A DNA stretch of 35,555 bases from IMG/VR virus record IMGVR_UViG_3300020060_000158, positions 1-35,555 of that record; one strand, written 5' to 3'. Each line of letters begins with the position of its first letter. The stretch's first letter is position 1. The DNA is from a virus. The notes beneath the pieces are model-generated. The model was not told the DNA's origin. It saw nothing but the letters and a program-made list of their open reading frames with translations, and did no database searches. Positions 1-7,873 of this stretch are shown piece after piece. The translations under genes and the position numbers were made by a program.

Positions 1-555
1 TTATGTGTATCTGGCGTAGGCTTTCTGCATACTTAAATCGTATGGCTCACGACCATATTTAGCCGCTAAGGCTTTATATCCCGAACCGTTGTAATAGACT
101 GCCACCAAATGCCAGTTCTTTGCTCTCAGGGCTTTTAATAAAGCGGGCGTACCTTTAATGAACTTAGCAATCCCCATAACCTGTTGATAATCGCCCTTTT
201 TAAAATCGTCGACCATTTCGTCAACTGTCTTATAGCCTAATAAAGCATAGTGAAAGCCCATAATTTGCCCGAGTCCCCAACTGGTAGATTTCATTGCCGC
301 ATTTTTATTTAAGTGAAATGCTTCACTAAAGGCCGCGTATTCTTTTACCTGACCTTCAACTTTGTTTACGCTCCATTGTCCAGACGGGGCATAAGGCGCA
401 TTCTTTTTAAACCACGAAGGTTCAAACTGAATGACGATTCGGCCATTAATAAAACCTAAACCACCACTTTCGACCGATATGAAGGCCATTAAAGAAGCGT
501 AATCAACGCCTATGGACCTGGCTATTTCCGTTATTTGATCTTTAGATAGATTCAT
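1..555 (-). CDS. Endolysin, N-acetylmuramidase family (DUF3380-like)
   Basis: Predicted phage endolysin that cleaves the glycan strand of peptidoglycan to release virions. The N-terminal part carries the family signature VESGGLGF (about residues 28-35) with Glu29 as the likely catalytic acid, followed by IQFEPSWF, SWGLGQIMGF and a C-terminal VAVYYNGSGY block. The length (184 aa) matches a single catalytic domain without a separate cell-wall-binding domain or signal peptide, so release would depend on the adjacent holin. I chose the ATG at 555; a TTG at 573 would add six residues and lengthen the overlap with the holin gene, whose stop is at 542. It is the last gene of the leftward late operon in this window. 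Family assignment is from motif recognition, not a search. Confidence 0.85.
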   Translation of the reverse strand: MNLSKDQITEIARSIGVDYASLMAFISVESGGLGFINGRIVIQFEPSWFKKNAPYAPSGQWSVNKVEGQVKEYAAFSEAFHLNKNAAMKSTSWGLGQIMGFHYALLGYKTVDEMVDDFKKGDYQQVMGIAKFIKGTPALLKALRAKNWHLVAVYYNGSGYKALAAKYGREPYDLSMQKAYARYT

Positions 556-772
556 TTGGTTTGCTTTTATCAATTACACTATCAATTGTTTGGGACTTCC
601 TGCGGCTCCCTGCACTGCTTCCAAAGAAGTAAAACACAACAGCTAACAGCACGTCTTTACATGTGGCTGTTGTGCCTGCATCATGTGAACCAAAGAAAAA
701 ATAGCTAAATATGCCAACGGTCAGAACTAAACTGAATACGTGTGAAAATTGAATGTTTTTTAACTCTTTCAT
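542..772 (-). CDS. Putative holin (small two-helix membrane protein)
   Basis: A 76-aa protein with two hydrophobic segments, about residues 10-27 and 38-52, and a charged C-terminal tail that begins GSSAGSRRK. This size and topology fit a class II-type phage holin that permeabilises the inner membrane so the cytoplasmic endolysin can reach the wall. The gene overlaps the endolysin start by 14 nt, which is the usual holin-endolysin arrangement. The ending FYFFGSSAGS followed by Arg/Lys resembles a motif common in small phage holin-like proteins, but there is no catalytic signature. Function is inferred from topology and position. Confidence 0.65.
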   Translation of the reverse strand: MKELKNIQFSHVFSLVLTVGIFSYFFFGSHDAGTTATCKDVLLAVVFYFFGSSAGSRRKSQTIDSVIDKSKPNESI

Positions 773-781
773 AATAATTAA

Positions 782-3103
782 CTACCACGTTGTTAAACTT
801 GTCCTTACCCATGTATTAGCGGCCGTGCATACATAAATAAAACCGGCCGTCACCCTTATTTCTCCTTTTGTTCCGGTATCGGTAGCCGACAATGGGGATG
901 TGTTAAGATCGGACAATATGTATTGAGTGCTTTTAGACTTCCCTGCTGCTGTTATGTCGCCGTTTCCCCCTATCCTAAATGTCTCGGCAGAGAGGTCATT
1001 TTGAAAAGTCAGCTCACCGGAAGAAAGAGGCACTACGTAAGCAGGCAAACCTGCGGCGCCCACTATCTTTAAGGCTTTTTGACCAGACTGAACGTTCAAA
1101 CTCACAGGAATCATTGCGGTTTCAATGAAAGACATTCTACTGCCTGTCACCGGCGTGGCATTGATGCCGATTTGACCAAATTTATCAGATATAAATGGTC
1201 TTAGTGTATTAAGATTAGCACCAACTCTTAGTGAAAAAGTCCCAGTGTAGTCTACCGCAACACTACCATTACTGTTCTGCAATAAAATCTGAGAATTAAC
1301 AGTGTCTTTAGTGCTGTTAAATGCTTGCATGCCAACAAAAGAATTGTACCTGCTCCCTGAGAAAAGTCCTAATCCATTCGTCGTCCTTATCGAGTTGACA
1401 ACCTTTTGCTTATCCGATAACAACGCTGTTGCAAACGCTTTAGCGATAGTAGCCTGAAAGAATGTTTCGGGATGTACATTATCCCTTGTTTGTTTATTCG
1501 AGGCACCTACCTCACCCATAAAGCCCAGTGCGTCTGCCATAAGAACGCCGTTTACTGCACACAATTGTTTTATCGAAGTTCTATGTATCCCTCCCATAGC
1601 ATAAGCAGTCCCAGTACCGAACCCTATGCCTGTTGATTCGCTATTGATTGTCATTGGGTATACACCAATAATTGGGATGCTTCCGTCGGACTTGATCTTA
1701 GTTATAATGTCTTGTATGGATACCCGAAAGTCAGCATCTAAGGTTGTCGCATCGTTCGTTCCTACCAAAACCAGAGTATAATCAAATCCCGAAACGTTTG
1801 TAGTGCTGAGTAAGGTGTATTGTTGAGCCGCCTTTTGTCCGGAAATGGAATAATTAGTTGTTTGCACATCGGAGATTCCATTTCTTCCGATAAGAATTTT
1901 TTTAATCAAATCAACCCAACTAAAGGACGAACCTTCACCATAACTGATAGAATCACCAAAAATACCCAACTTTAAGACACCGCCAGAAACACGATTGGTT
2001 GAAGTAGCCGAAGTGAAATTATAAGCATTTTGAAAGCCTGCGACATTTAACGACCGATTGAAACCAAATCCAACATCAGTCACATAACTTGCCATTTTGT
2101 AGGTATAAACCTTGTATCCGTTCACATAAAACTCAACAACCGTATCTGACACGAACCGTACAGATACTTCTGGTTGTGCAGTGGTACTTAGGGTGTACGC
2201 GCCTGAAACCTTATTGGTAATATAGGTGTATGTTGCCGGTGTAGCTGTTTTCTTGCTAATTAACTTATATCCTGTCTGACTTAAACCAAAAAAGACCCAT
2301 TCGCCTGATGCCTGTACAAAGATACCGCCTCGGCCTCCTGTAGCATTTGCAGAAGTCGTTAAAGCGGCTGAATATTCAACGCCTGGCACCGCAGGCTGAA
2401 CGGCAACATCAAAGGTCAAGCTGTCAGCCGAAGCACTGGCCGCAACACTTGCATTAGACCACGTGATCTGTGTAGTAGTAGCCGTACTTGTTGCGCCAGT
2501 TACAAATGTATTTGAGGCAATATTATATAGTCTTTTCTTAAAATAAGCACCGTCTATGCTTACCAGATCAGTAAGCTGTTCGGTCTTATCTAAGTTCGCC
2601 AGCGGCAATAATATATCCGGTATCGCCGAATTTGACAGAGCCTGACCAGTATTATTCCGATCCCTGCTTATGATTTGAATTTTCGTCAGGAAACTGGACG
2701 TGTTGAAGGTGATGAAGTTGGTTGTTGGCACACTGATCTTAACGCCTTCATCTGCGGCAATCATGTAACCTGAAAAACTCGGGGATGTTGTGAAATAATA
2801 AACGGCGTCACCTGTCCCATTTTGCGGGAAATAGATCGGTTTTTTTGTGCCAATCGCTGTTTTTGCTAAAGCGAAAGCAGCAGTATTATCAAATACTCCA
2901 TTTGCTAAACCACCATAATAAGTCAGGTAATTCGTTTTAAGCTTAGAATCCAGTTGCTTTTTATAGTAGTCGTCAGTTTTGAATACCTGTTGATGACCGT
3001 CTATAACCGTCACTAAAGCAGTATCGGACTTCCTTACCCCAATCTGAGCAAAGGTAGTAACAGGTAAAAGGCACAATAGTGCCATTCTAATTGATTGTTT
3101 CAT
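782..3103 (-). CDS. Tail-fibre-like protein with signal peptide and SGNH hydrolase domain
   Basis: Large (773 aa) multidomain protein. Residues 1-20 look like a Sec signal peptide ending in TTFAQ. Residues about 70-130 (VFDNTAAFALA, PIYFPQNGTG) resemble the entry strand of pectate-lyase-like tailspikes. Residues about 210-365 look like a beta-sandwich, and about 378-565 form an SGNH/GDSL hydrolase with GDS (Ser385), GTND (Asn450) and DNVH (Asp541, His544). The C-terminal 200 residues are beta-rich with Ser/Thr/Gly, as in fibre tips. It probably de-esterifies host surface polysaccharide during adsorption. An ATG at 3124 would overlap the preceding gene by 19 nt; the ATG at 3103 starts 3 nt after its stop and puts the signal peptide at the N terminus. 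A signal peptide is odd for a virion protein; alternatively this is an exported enzyme of the lysogen. Confidence 0.8.
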   Translation of the reverse strand: MKQSIRMALLCLLPVTTFAQIGVRKSDTALVTVIDGHQQVFKTDDYYKKQLDSKLKTNYLTYYGGLANGVFDNTAAFALAKTAIGTKKPIYFPQNGTGDAVYYFTTSPSFSGYMIAADEGVKISVPTTNFITFNTSSFLTKIQIISRDRNNTGQALSNSAIPDILLPLANLDKTEQLTDLVSIDGAYFKKRLYNIASNTFVTGATSTATTTQITWSNASVAASASADSLTFDVAVQPAVPGVEYSAALTTSANATGGRGGIFVQASGEWVFFGLSQTGYKLISKKTATPATYTYITNKVSGAYTLSTTAQPEVSVRFVSDTVVEFYVNGYKVYTYKMASYVTDVGFGFNRSLNVAGFQNAYNFTSATSTNRVSGGVLKLGIFGDSISYGEGSSFSWVDLIKKILIGRNGISDVQTTNYSISGQKAAQQYTLLSTTNVSGFDYTLVLVGTNDATTLDADFRVSIQDIITKIKSDGSIPIIGVYPMTINSESTGIGFGTGTAYAMGGIHRTSIKQLCAVNGVLMADALGFMGEVGASNKQTRDNVHPETFFQATIAKAFATALLSDKQKVVNSIRTTNGLGLFSGSRYNSFVGMQAFNSTKDTVNSQILLQNSNGSVAVDYTGTFSLRVGANLNTLRPFISDKFGQIGINATPVTGSRMSFIETAMIPVSLNVQSGQKALKIVGAAGLPAYVVPLSSGELTFQNDLSAETFRIGGNGDITAAGKSKSTQYILSDLNTSPLSATDTGTKGEIRVTAGFIYVCTAANTWVRTSLTTW

Positions 3104-3105
3104 AT

Positions 3106-3642
3106 TTAAATTTTTGCGTTCCATAAATAAATTAAATCGACGTGATCATTATTGGTTAAAACAGGGGTGATGATGATATTGGTAGCGTCTGCCGATTCGC
3201 CTGCAATGCCTAAGCTTACGGCGGCGGCATTTATACCCCGCACATTCCAGTAAGTAGGAACGCCGGCCAAACCATGCGGTATTAACATGGTTACCTGACC
3301 TTCATCAGTAGTGTGAAAGTCACCATAACTACCGATATACGCCACAATTTGCTGACTACTCCAACTCTTATCGGGCGCGACTTCATGATCACTTATTTCT
3401 GGGATAGTGGCGGCTAATGATTGTAGACGATCTGTAATCCCATGCGCATCGAGATCATCAACATGGTTTACGAAAGCATCCTGATCAGCTTTATCATCGA
3501 ATCTGCCGTCAAGGTTTTCAATACTAGTCGTTGGTATGGTTTGACTTTTATGCCAAAAGCTATCCCATGTATCTGAGAACTGCTGTTGAGTAGGTTTTAA
3601 ACCAGTTTTAAACCAGTTTTTAATTTGTGCTAAAGTTGCCAT
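3106..3642 (-). CDS. Phage tail/fibre-associated protein
   Basis: A 178-aa protein with an N-terminal signature (KNWFKTGLKPTQQQFSDTWD, then SFWHK) that recurs in tail-fibre-region proteins of Bacteroidota prophages. The middle is rich in Asp and polar residues (DDKADQDAFVNHVDDLDAHG) and may form a short shaft. The C-terminal 60 residues (VTMLIPHGLAGVPTYWNV through HVDLIYLWNAK) look like a compact beta domain. It lies between a collar-type fibre and the SGNH protein, so a role in fibre structure or attachment is likely. No enzymatic motif is visible. Exact function unknown. Confidence 0.6.
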   Translation of the reverse strand: MATLAQIKNWFKTGLKPTQQQFSDTWDSFWHKSQTIPTTSIENLDGRFDDKADQDAFVNHVDDLDAHGITDRLQSLAATIPEISDHEVAPDKSWSSQQIVAYIGSYGDFHTTDEGQVTMLIPHGLAGVPTYWNVRGINAAAVSLGIAGESADATNIIITPVLTNNDHVDLIYLWNAKI

Positions 3643-3648
3643 ATGCTA

Positions 3649-4455
3649 TTATGCTGGTATAGGTTCGATAAACATGACAATTCGGTACGGGTTCATGATA
3701 CTGTAAGGTTGAGCCGAATTCGCAACGCCGCCGGTCTTTCCGGTTGTTTTCCCAACTGTCTGAGTTTGGGTATAACTGAACCTTGTACTCCCATTGCCGA
3801 AGTCAGTGCCGCCGTTTGGTTGTGTGTCATCGTATGGGTGATCATGCGGCACCATTTCGGCAAGCGTGTTCTGATGGGTCTTAGAGCCGCCTGCTTCACC
3901 AACCGTATCAAAGTCAACATCAGCAGGGTTAAAGCCTACCGGCATACGGCCGCGCCAGTCTATGACTTCCTGCCAACCGGCCGGAATTGTGTTGGCGGGT
4001 TTTCGCCAGAACAGCATAGAACCGTTTGCTACATTTAAAGGCGCTGTAAGCGTTTCTAATTTATTTACGCGGGAAACTAGCGCGCTAAGACTTTTAAGGT
4101 CAGAAAGGCGCACCAAATCAGCAAATAGCACATTTGGCAGGCTGTTACCGAATGTCGCATAACGGGTCAGGTAAGCATTATTGAAACTGCCATTCTGAAA
4201 TTCAGTAGGAAAGGTTTCTTCTTTGATCACCACCTTAGCCTGAGCAAGGCCACCCCTGAACGACAAAAGTTCGCCACCTATGATCACAAAACCGTCAGAG
4301 ACATTTGCCCCGACAACATTACACCCTGAGACAATCACGTTGTCGCCACCAAAGGCTGTCATGGCCTGTAATTCCTGCCAAGACTTTTGCATGAAGTCGA
4401 GTGTTTCGAGTTCAAGCGGGAAACCACCGGTTAGTATAAAATTCGTTTTATTCAT
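3649..4455 (-). CDS. Tail fibre protein with tail-collar-like domain
   Basis: 268-aa protein. The N-terminal half is a beta-rich region (GGDNVIVSGCNVVGANV, FVIIGGELLSFRGG) of a kind seen in fibre connectors. From about residue 160 the sequence AGWQEVIDWRGRMPVGFNP, then GGSKTH, MVPHDHPY and the end MNPYRIVMFIEPI reproduces the layout of phage tail-collar domains (Trp-Gly start, conserved His pairs, NPY-x-MFI end). These domains form receptor-binding or fibre-tip structures at the distal tail. It overlaps the preceding gene by 8 nt and belongs to the fibre module at the end of the tail operon. Confidence 0.75.
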   Translation of the reverse strand: MNKTNFILTGGFPLELETLDFMQKSWQELQAMTAFGGDNVIVSGCNVVGANVSDGFVIIGGELLSFRGGLAQAKVVIKEETFPTEFQNGSFNNAYLTRYATFGNSLPNVLFADLVRLSDLKSLSALVSRVNKLETLTAPLNVANGSMLFWRKPANTIPAGWQEVIDWRGRMPVGFNPADVDFDTVGEAGGSKTHQNTLAEMVPHDHPYDDTQPNGGTDFGNGSTRFSYTQTQTVGKTTGKTGGVANSAQPYSIMNPYRIVMFIEPIPA

Positions 4456-4927
4456 CGTATTGTATTTTGTAGCGTTTACTTGCTAGTTTATAAAAATCAA
4501 TTGCTGCCCTCATTTGGAAGATCACTGCCGGAAGATCAAAGCCATCGGGTATGATCACCCTGAAATCGACACCGGTATCAGCGTAGTCGCTTCTTTGCCT
4601 CAGGTACATCACCCCTAAATATTTCGGCTGCTCTTCGACATGTGTGTAGATATATTGCCGGTCGAACTGGTTGCCTTCGCCTATCCTGATCCTGCGTAAG
4701 CCGGGATCAAAGGCATCATTTAACATTTTGCGCATCCGGCACACCTGGCTATTGTGATCAAGGTTGTAAAGATTCGCTGACCTGCCTGCATTAAACTGGC
4801 CGTAAACAATCTTTAAAGGCGCTATAAGCGACCGTAGCCATAGCAATAGGTTTAACTGCCTTACTATGGGCGGGATGATCAGCGACGCCAACCTGTCAAA
4901 ATCGATATTAAAGGCCCTGTCAAACAT
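4448..4927 (-). CDS. Putative baseplate/tail protein (gpI-position)
   Basis: 159-aa protein of unknown fold, without signal peptide or enzymatic motif. It follows the baseplate-J-like gene with an 8-nt overlap and precedes the fibre genes, the position occupied in Mu and P2 by gp48/gpI-type proteins that link baseplate wedge and fibres. The N-terminal 45 residues are hydrophobic-amphipathic (LASLIIPPIVRQLNLLLWLR), and the middle holds many Arg/Tyr residues (PGLRRIRIGEGNQFDRQYIY). I do not recognise a family; the role is from gene order only. Confidence 0.5.
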   Translation of the reverse strand: MFDRAFNIDFDRLASLIIPPIVRQLNLLLWLRSLIAPLKIVYGQFNAGRSANLYNLDHNSQVCRMRKMLNDAFDPGLRRIRIGEGNQFDRQYIYTHVEEQPKYLGVMYLRQRSDYADTGVDFRVIIPDGFDLPAVIFQMRAAIDFYKLASKRYKIQYDE

Positions 4928-5759
4928 TTGGTACGTAGGTTATATTCTCAAAATTTACTATCTCGAAATACCCGCTTTCAGGAATCTTTTTTACATCAAT
5001 GATCTGTATATCCCCATAGTCTTCGGTTTCCCCGTCTACCCAACTGGTTTCCGCGCTGATCAGGTTCGGGATCACGACGCCATTTACCTGCTGTAGCCTG
5101 TCGATCAGGTGAGCCAATACCAGTTCGCCGTTAAAGTCAAGGCCGTTTTCCATGTAATCCAGTATCGCAGCCTCAACAGGCTTGCCGCCGTCGAGTATGC
5201 TGTTACCCTCCGCATCCAAAACCAATGGATTGTAAAATATCTGAATGGAAAGGTAAAGGCGATCGGGCAGAAAGTTAATGATGGTCAGTTTTACACCGGC
5301 GTCTTTGACCTCGGTCATGTAAGCAGCGAAAGCAGCATATTGCTCAGGGCTTAGCGGCTGACGAACGCCGTCAAGCTCAGTGGCGATCTTTTGAATGACC
5401 CGGCTTTCGTTTTCGGTTTCAATGACAGCGGCATACTTAATGATCCTACTTTCTTCGATCTGCTCATCGGTGAAACCGGTATTGTCATACTGGTCACTGT
5501 CAGTAATCAGGTTGTGACCGTATTGAAAAGCTAAGCCTTTGTTTTTATACCACCTCAGGGTATGAGGCTTTAGGTCAGAAAGCACGGCCGACACCTCAGT
5601 TTTGTGGAGATCAAATACGACATCAAGCGACCAGACGCAAAACGCGACAACATACGTCCAAATCCTGCGAATGCTTGTTCTGCTGCCGCTAACGGTGATC
5701 CCGTTTGCAGTAAGCTGACCGATGATGATGTTTTGCCAGTATTCTATAGTTTGTGCCAT
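4920..5759 (-). CDS. Baseplate J-like protein
   Basis: 279-aa protein, likely the baseplate wedge component equivalent to Mu gp47/P2 gpJ. Supporting features are the length, the placement after the LysM protein and before the gpI-position gene, and an internal region (KDAGVKLTIINFLPDRLYLS, then IQIFYNPLVLDAEGNSI) like the beta-rich middle of J-type proteins, followed by a C-terminal segment with QQVNGVVIP. The start is fixed at the ATG at 5759 because it forms a TAATG overlap with the stop of the preceding LysM gene; an upstream start at 5792 would run into that gene. No hits were run, so the J assignment is moderate. Confidence 0.6.
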   Translation of the reverse strand: MAQTIEYWQNIIIGQLTANGITVSGSRTSIRRIWTYVVAFCVWSLDVVFDLHKTEVSAVLSDLKPHTLRWYKNKGLAFQYGHNLITDSDQYDNTGFTDEQIEESRIIKYAAVIETENESRVIQKIATELDGVRQPLSPEQYAAFAAYMTEVKDAGVKLTIINFLPDRLYLSIQIFYNPLVLDAEGNSILDGGKPVEAAILDYMENGLDFNGELVLAHLIDRLQQVNGVVIPNLISAETSWVDGETEDYGDIQIIDVKKIPESGYFEIVNFENITYVPNV

Positions 5760-6046
5760 TATGATACAATAAAATCGATTCCAATTGCCCAATAGTCAAT
5801 TCCATCAGGGATTATTATTTCGCCTGCCTCAGTAAGGTCGGTTGCCGGGATAAAGCCGTTAATTAAAAAATATTGCACGAGGCCTGAATCAACAGGCGCA
5901 GGGATTAAAAGCGTAGTGCCGGGCAGCAGCTTATCGGTAATTGAAAGGCCATTTAATACGGCGATGTCAAAAACGGCTGATGTGCTGCCGCAATGCTGTA
6001 CAGCAACATCAAACAAAGACTGCCCTTGATCTACTACGATTTCCAT
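5759..6046 (-). CDS. LysM-domain tail protein (gpX-like)
   Basis: 95-aa protein. The N-terminal 50 residues form a LysM-type fold (QGQSLFDVAVQHCGS, then VLNGLSITDKLLPGTTLLIP), ending with the typical LPGT-x-LLIP strand. The C-terminal part (IPDGIDYWAIGIDFIV) probably docks to another tail protein. Small LysM proteins next to baseplate genes are common in myophages (P2 gpX family) and are thought to sit in the baseplate hub or help the tail contact peptidoglycan. It overlaps the preceding lipoprotein gene by 13 nt and the next gene by 1 nt (TAATG). Confidence 0.75.
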   Translation of the reverse strand: MEIVVDQGQSLFDVAVQHCGSTSAVFDIAVLNGLSITDKLLPGTTLLIPAPVDSGLVQYFLINGFIPATDLTEAGEIIIPDGIDYWAIGIDFIVS

Positions 6047-6582
6047 GCTCTTCTAAGTGTCAGGATTCCTAAAATTGCTACCGGTATTCCAAGCAACCAC
6101 CAGTAACTAAAACTATTATCCCTGTCGGAATTCCTTTTACTGGACTGGGCAGTTTTATCCGATGTTTCAAACCCTGAACTGTCTTTTAGCTCACCGGCCT
6201 GATAGGTATCGGCAAGATCAACAGCAAGCTGCTGATCAATGGAGCGATCAAGGTTGCTTTGTTTCTTTTTAGACCCGTTAATTTTTACGTTACCTTTAAA
6301 TGTGATGCCGCCAGTGGCCGGATAATAAGTGGCACTATCAGCGGTCACACTGTACTGCTGATCTTCACTGACCTGGCTATTCTCTTTTTGAGTTGTATTG
6401 AGCACAGACATATCCGTACGGGTTGCCGACACGCTTGTAGAATCTTTGACAACGGATGCCTTTTCGGTACGCTCACTCGTCTTTGATTTAGAAGTCGATA
6501 CTTTACGGGTACCGCAACTAAAAACCATTAAGGCGACGAGCAGCGCAACCAGACTAAGGGACAAGTTTTGATATGTTTTCAT
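6034..6582 (-). CDS. Lipoprotein with C-terminal membrane helix (spanin-like)
   Basis: 182-aa protein with an N-terminal lipoprotein signal (LVALLVALMVFSC, Cys23 as the lipidated residue) and one C-terminal membrane helix at about 160-177, followed by a basic tail RRAWKS. The 140 residues between are polar, rich in Ser/Thr/Lys/Asp, with no Cys. A lipid anchor at one end and a transmembrane helix at the other is the layout of unimolecular spanins, which connect outer and inner membranes and fuse them at lysis. Its start lies inside the 3' end of the preceding membrane coiled-coil gene (29-nt overlap), reminiscent of Rz/Rz1 pairs. The position in the middle of baseplate genes is unusual for lysis genes. 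The spanin role is inferred, not shown. Confidence 0.55.
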   Translation of the reverse strand: MKTYQNLSLSLVALLVALMVFSCGTRKVSTSKSKTSERTEKASVVKDSTSVSATRTDMSVLNTTQKENSQVSEDQQYSVTADSATYYPATGGITFKGNVKINGSKKKQSNLDRSIDQQLAVDLADTYQAGELKDSSGFETSDKTAQSSKRNSDRDNSFSYWWLLGIPVAILGILTLRRAWKS

Positions 6583-6910
6583 TGTATGATTTAAGTTTAT
6601 CGATTTCGCCTTCTAATTCTTTCACCCGTTTAAGCAGTTCCTTTTCACCGATCCGGTACCGTTCAATGTCTTTTTTATACTCATTGATGAGCTTTTGGTT
6701 TTCTACATCCTTTTGCATCAGGGCCGTGATCTGCTCGGCATTGATTTTTCCTTGTTCCCTGAGCATTGAAATAATATCTCCATAGGTGTCAGAGACAATA
6801 TTTTGAACCTCTGCGGATGTCTTCTTCTTGTTAGCCGCCGCCGTGATCAGGGCAGTGATAAAACCCCCTATTCCGATAGCAAGGGTTAAAATTTCCGTTG
6901 TGTTTAACAT
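6554..6910 (-). CDS. Membrane-anchored coiled-coil protein (Rz-like candidate)
   Basis: 118-aa protein with one N-terminal hydrophobic segment at about residues 5-25 (ILTLAIGIGGFITALITAAA), a KKK stop-transfer, then a long charged helix at about 60-110 with heptad-like spacing (KKDIERYRIGEKELLKRVKE), predicted coiled coil. This is the layout of inner-membrane spanin subunits (Rz, i-spanin), and the downstream gene begins inside its 3' end and encodes a lipoprotein. An alternative is a structural or regulatory membrane protein unrelated to lysis. No sequence family is recognised. Confidence 0.5.
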   Translation of the reverse strand: MLNTTEILTLAIGIGGFITALITAAANKKKTSAEVQNIVSDTYGDIISMLREQGKINAEQITALMQKDVENQKLINEYKKDIERYRIGEKELLKRVKELEGEIDKLKSYNENISKLVP

Positions 6911-7197
6911 TATATTTCAATTTTTAAGTCTTCAAGCCTGTTGCCGGTGTCGACGGTAGCACCACTATACCCGTCATTTTCAAGCTCTACCTTAATATCC
7001 CTTGTGATCCTGTTTTTATCGAAAATGGCAAGCAGCCGTCTTTCAGCACCAAAGCCCACAAAGGGAAACTCTTTTAACTCACCCTTATTCAGAATCATCA
7101 AAAGTTGTACATGCTGCTGATCGCTTGCACTTTCTGCCCATTCGGTACCATTGTCGATCAGGTCAAAGTTTTCCTCAAGTAGTAAATCGGTTCTCAT
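6910..7197 (-). CDS. Baseplate wedge protein, gp46/W (gp25)-like
   Basis: 95-aa protein matching the small wedge proteins Mu gp46 / P2 gpW / T4 gp25 in size and pattern: an N-terminal acidic LLLEENFDLIDNG, then SDQQHVQLLMILNKGELKEF and FPFVGFG, which resembles the conserved core where residual lysozyme-like helices pack in the baseplate. The C-terminal half is a beta strand set (DIKVELENDGYS). It overlaps the following coiled-coil gene by one base and sits between the spike-side and J-like genes, as expected for a baseplate module. Confidence 0.7.
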   Translation of the reverse strand: MRTDLLLEENFDLIDNGTEWAESASDQQHVQLLMILNKGELKEFPFVGFGAERRLLAIFDKNRITRDIKVELENDGYSGATVDTGNRLEDLKIEI

Positions 7198-7199
7198 AG

Positions 7200-7394
7200 C
7201 TATATCACGTTTCCGGTTCCTGCTGTACCTGCGACTATCACATTGACCTGACCGCTCTTTACAAATACCTCGATGGCAAGTGCAATTTTATGGGCCTGAC
7301 GTTCCCTTGCTTCGGCGGGGTTTACATCCTTGTCGCTTTCAAAATCGAAAGCCTCTTTGATGGCTGCTTTTAGTGTTAATGTGTCTAATGGCAT
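7200..7394 (-). CDS. Small tail-operon protein, unknown
   Basis: 64-aa protein placed between the gpV/gp45-position gene and the gp46-like gene, its first codon overlapping the stop of the former. It is mostly helical and charged (AAIKEAFDFESDKDVNPAEA, RERQAHKIALAIEVF), with a Gly/Val/Ala-rich C terminus. No family is recognised. Strict overlap and conserved-looking composition argue that it is translated as part of the baseplate operon. Confidence 0.6.
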   Translation of the reverse strand: MPLDTLTLKAAIKEAFDFESDKDVNPAEARERQAHKIALAIEVFVKSGQVNVIVAGTAGTGNVI

Positions 7395-7873
7395 TATTTT
7401 AATATCTTGTTAAGTTTAACTTTAAGGGCATTTAAAGCCACCACATTAGGGCTTCTGCCATTTATTACTATTATCTTCTTTACCTCGTCTATAAACCCGC
7501 TTATCACTGATCCTAAAGAGTCATTACCGCATTTGATCATCACACCGTTTTCATCGATGTGATATTCCAGTTCTCCGACTTTCATCATCACCTTTTCAAT
7601 CTCGCTGCACTTGATGATCATGGCCTCGGTCTCCTGATTGTCAATGATGGCGTATATCACGCTACTTTGATCTGCCGGTATCTCCACAATGCGACTTCCG
7701 GGCGTGTCTTCAGTAGCGTGAAAGCGCACATCTAACAGTTCAGGTTGTCCGTCCCTTAACACCGTACAACTGTTTTCCTGTATTTCGGTAGCCGTTCCGA
7801 CCCCGATAGTTCTTATCGCTTTTGACCGCATTTGCTTGTCAAAAAACTGCTGTATGGTTTCCTCTAAACTCAT
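7394..7873 (-). CDS. Putative baseplate spike/assembly protein (gp45/gpV position)
   Basis: 159-aa protein just after the hub gene (4-nt overlap), in the place of Mu gp45/P2 gpV, the central spike. The N-terminal region (IRTIGVGTATEIQENSCTVL) resembles the OB-fold entry of these proteins: a short beta sequence about 'values that report the state of a parameter'. The middle alternates hydrophobic and charged residues as in a beta-helix (IIKCSEIEKVMMKVGELEYH, then IDENGVMIKCG). The C-terminal 45 residues are helical rather than an apex with metal-binding His, so the spike tip may be a separate chain. Assignment by position and fold impression. Confidence 0.55.
   Translation of the reverse strand: MSLEETIQQFFDKQMRSKAIRTIGVGTATEIQENSCTVLRDGQPELLDVRFHATEDTPGSRIVEIPADQSSVIYAIIDNQETEAMIIKCSEIEKVMMKVGELEYHIDENGVMIKCGNDSLGSVISGFIDEVKKIIVINGRSPNVVALNALKVKLNKILK

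Noticed and set aside
3643-4038. Plus-strand ORF of 131 aa
   Set aside because: Antisense to the collar-type fibre gene, with improbable composition (many Cys/Arg/His) and no start context.
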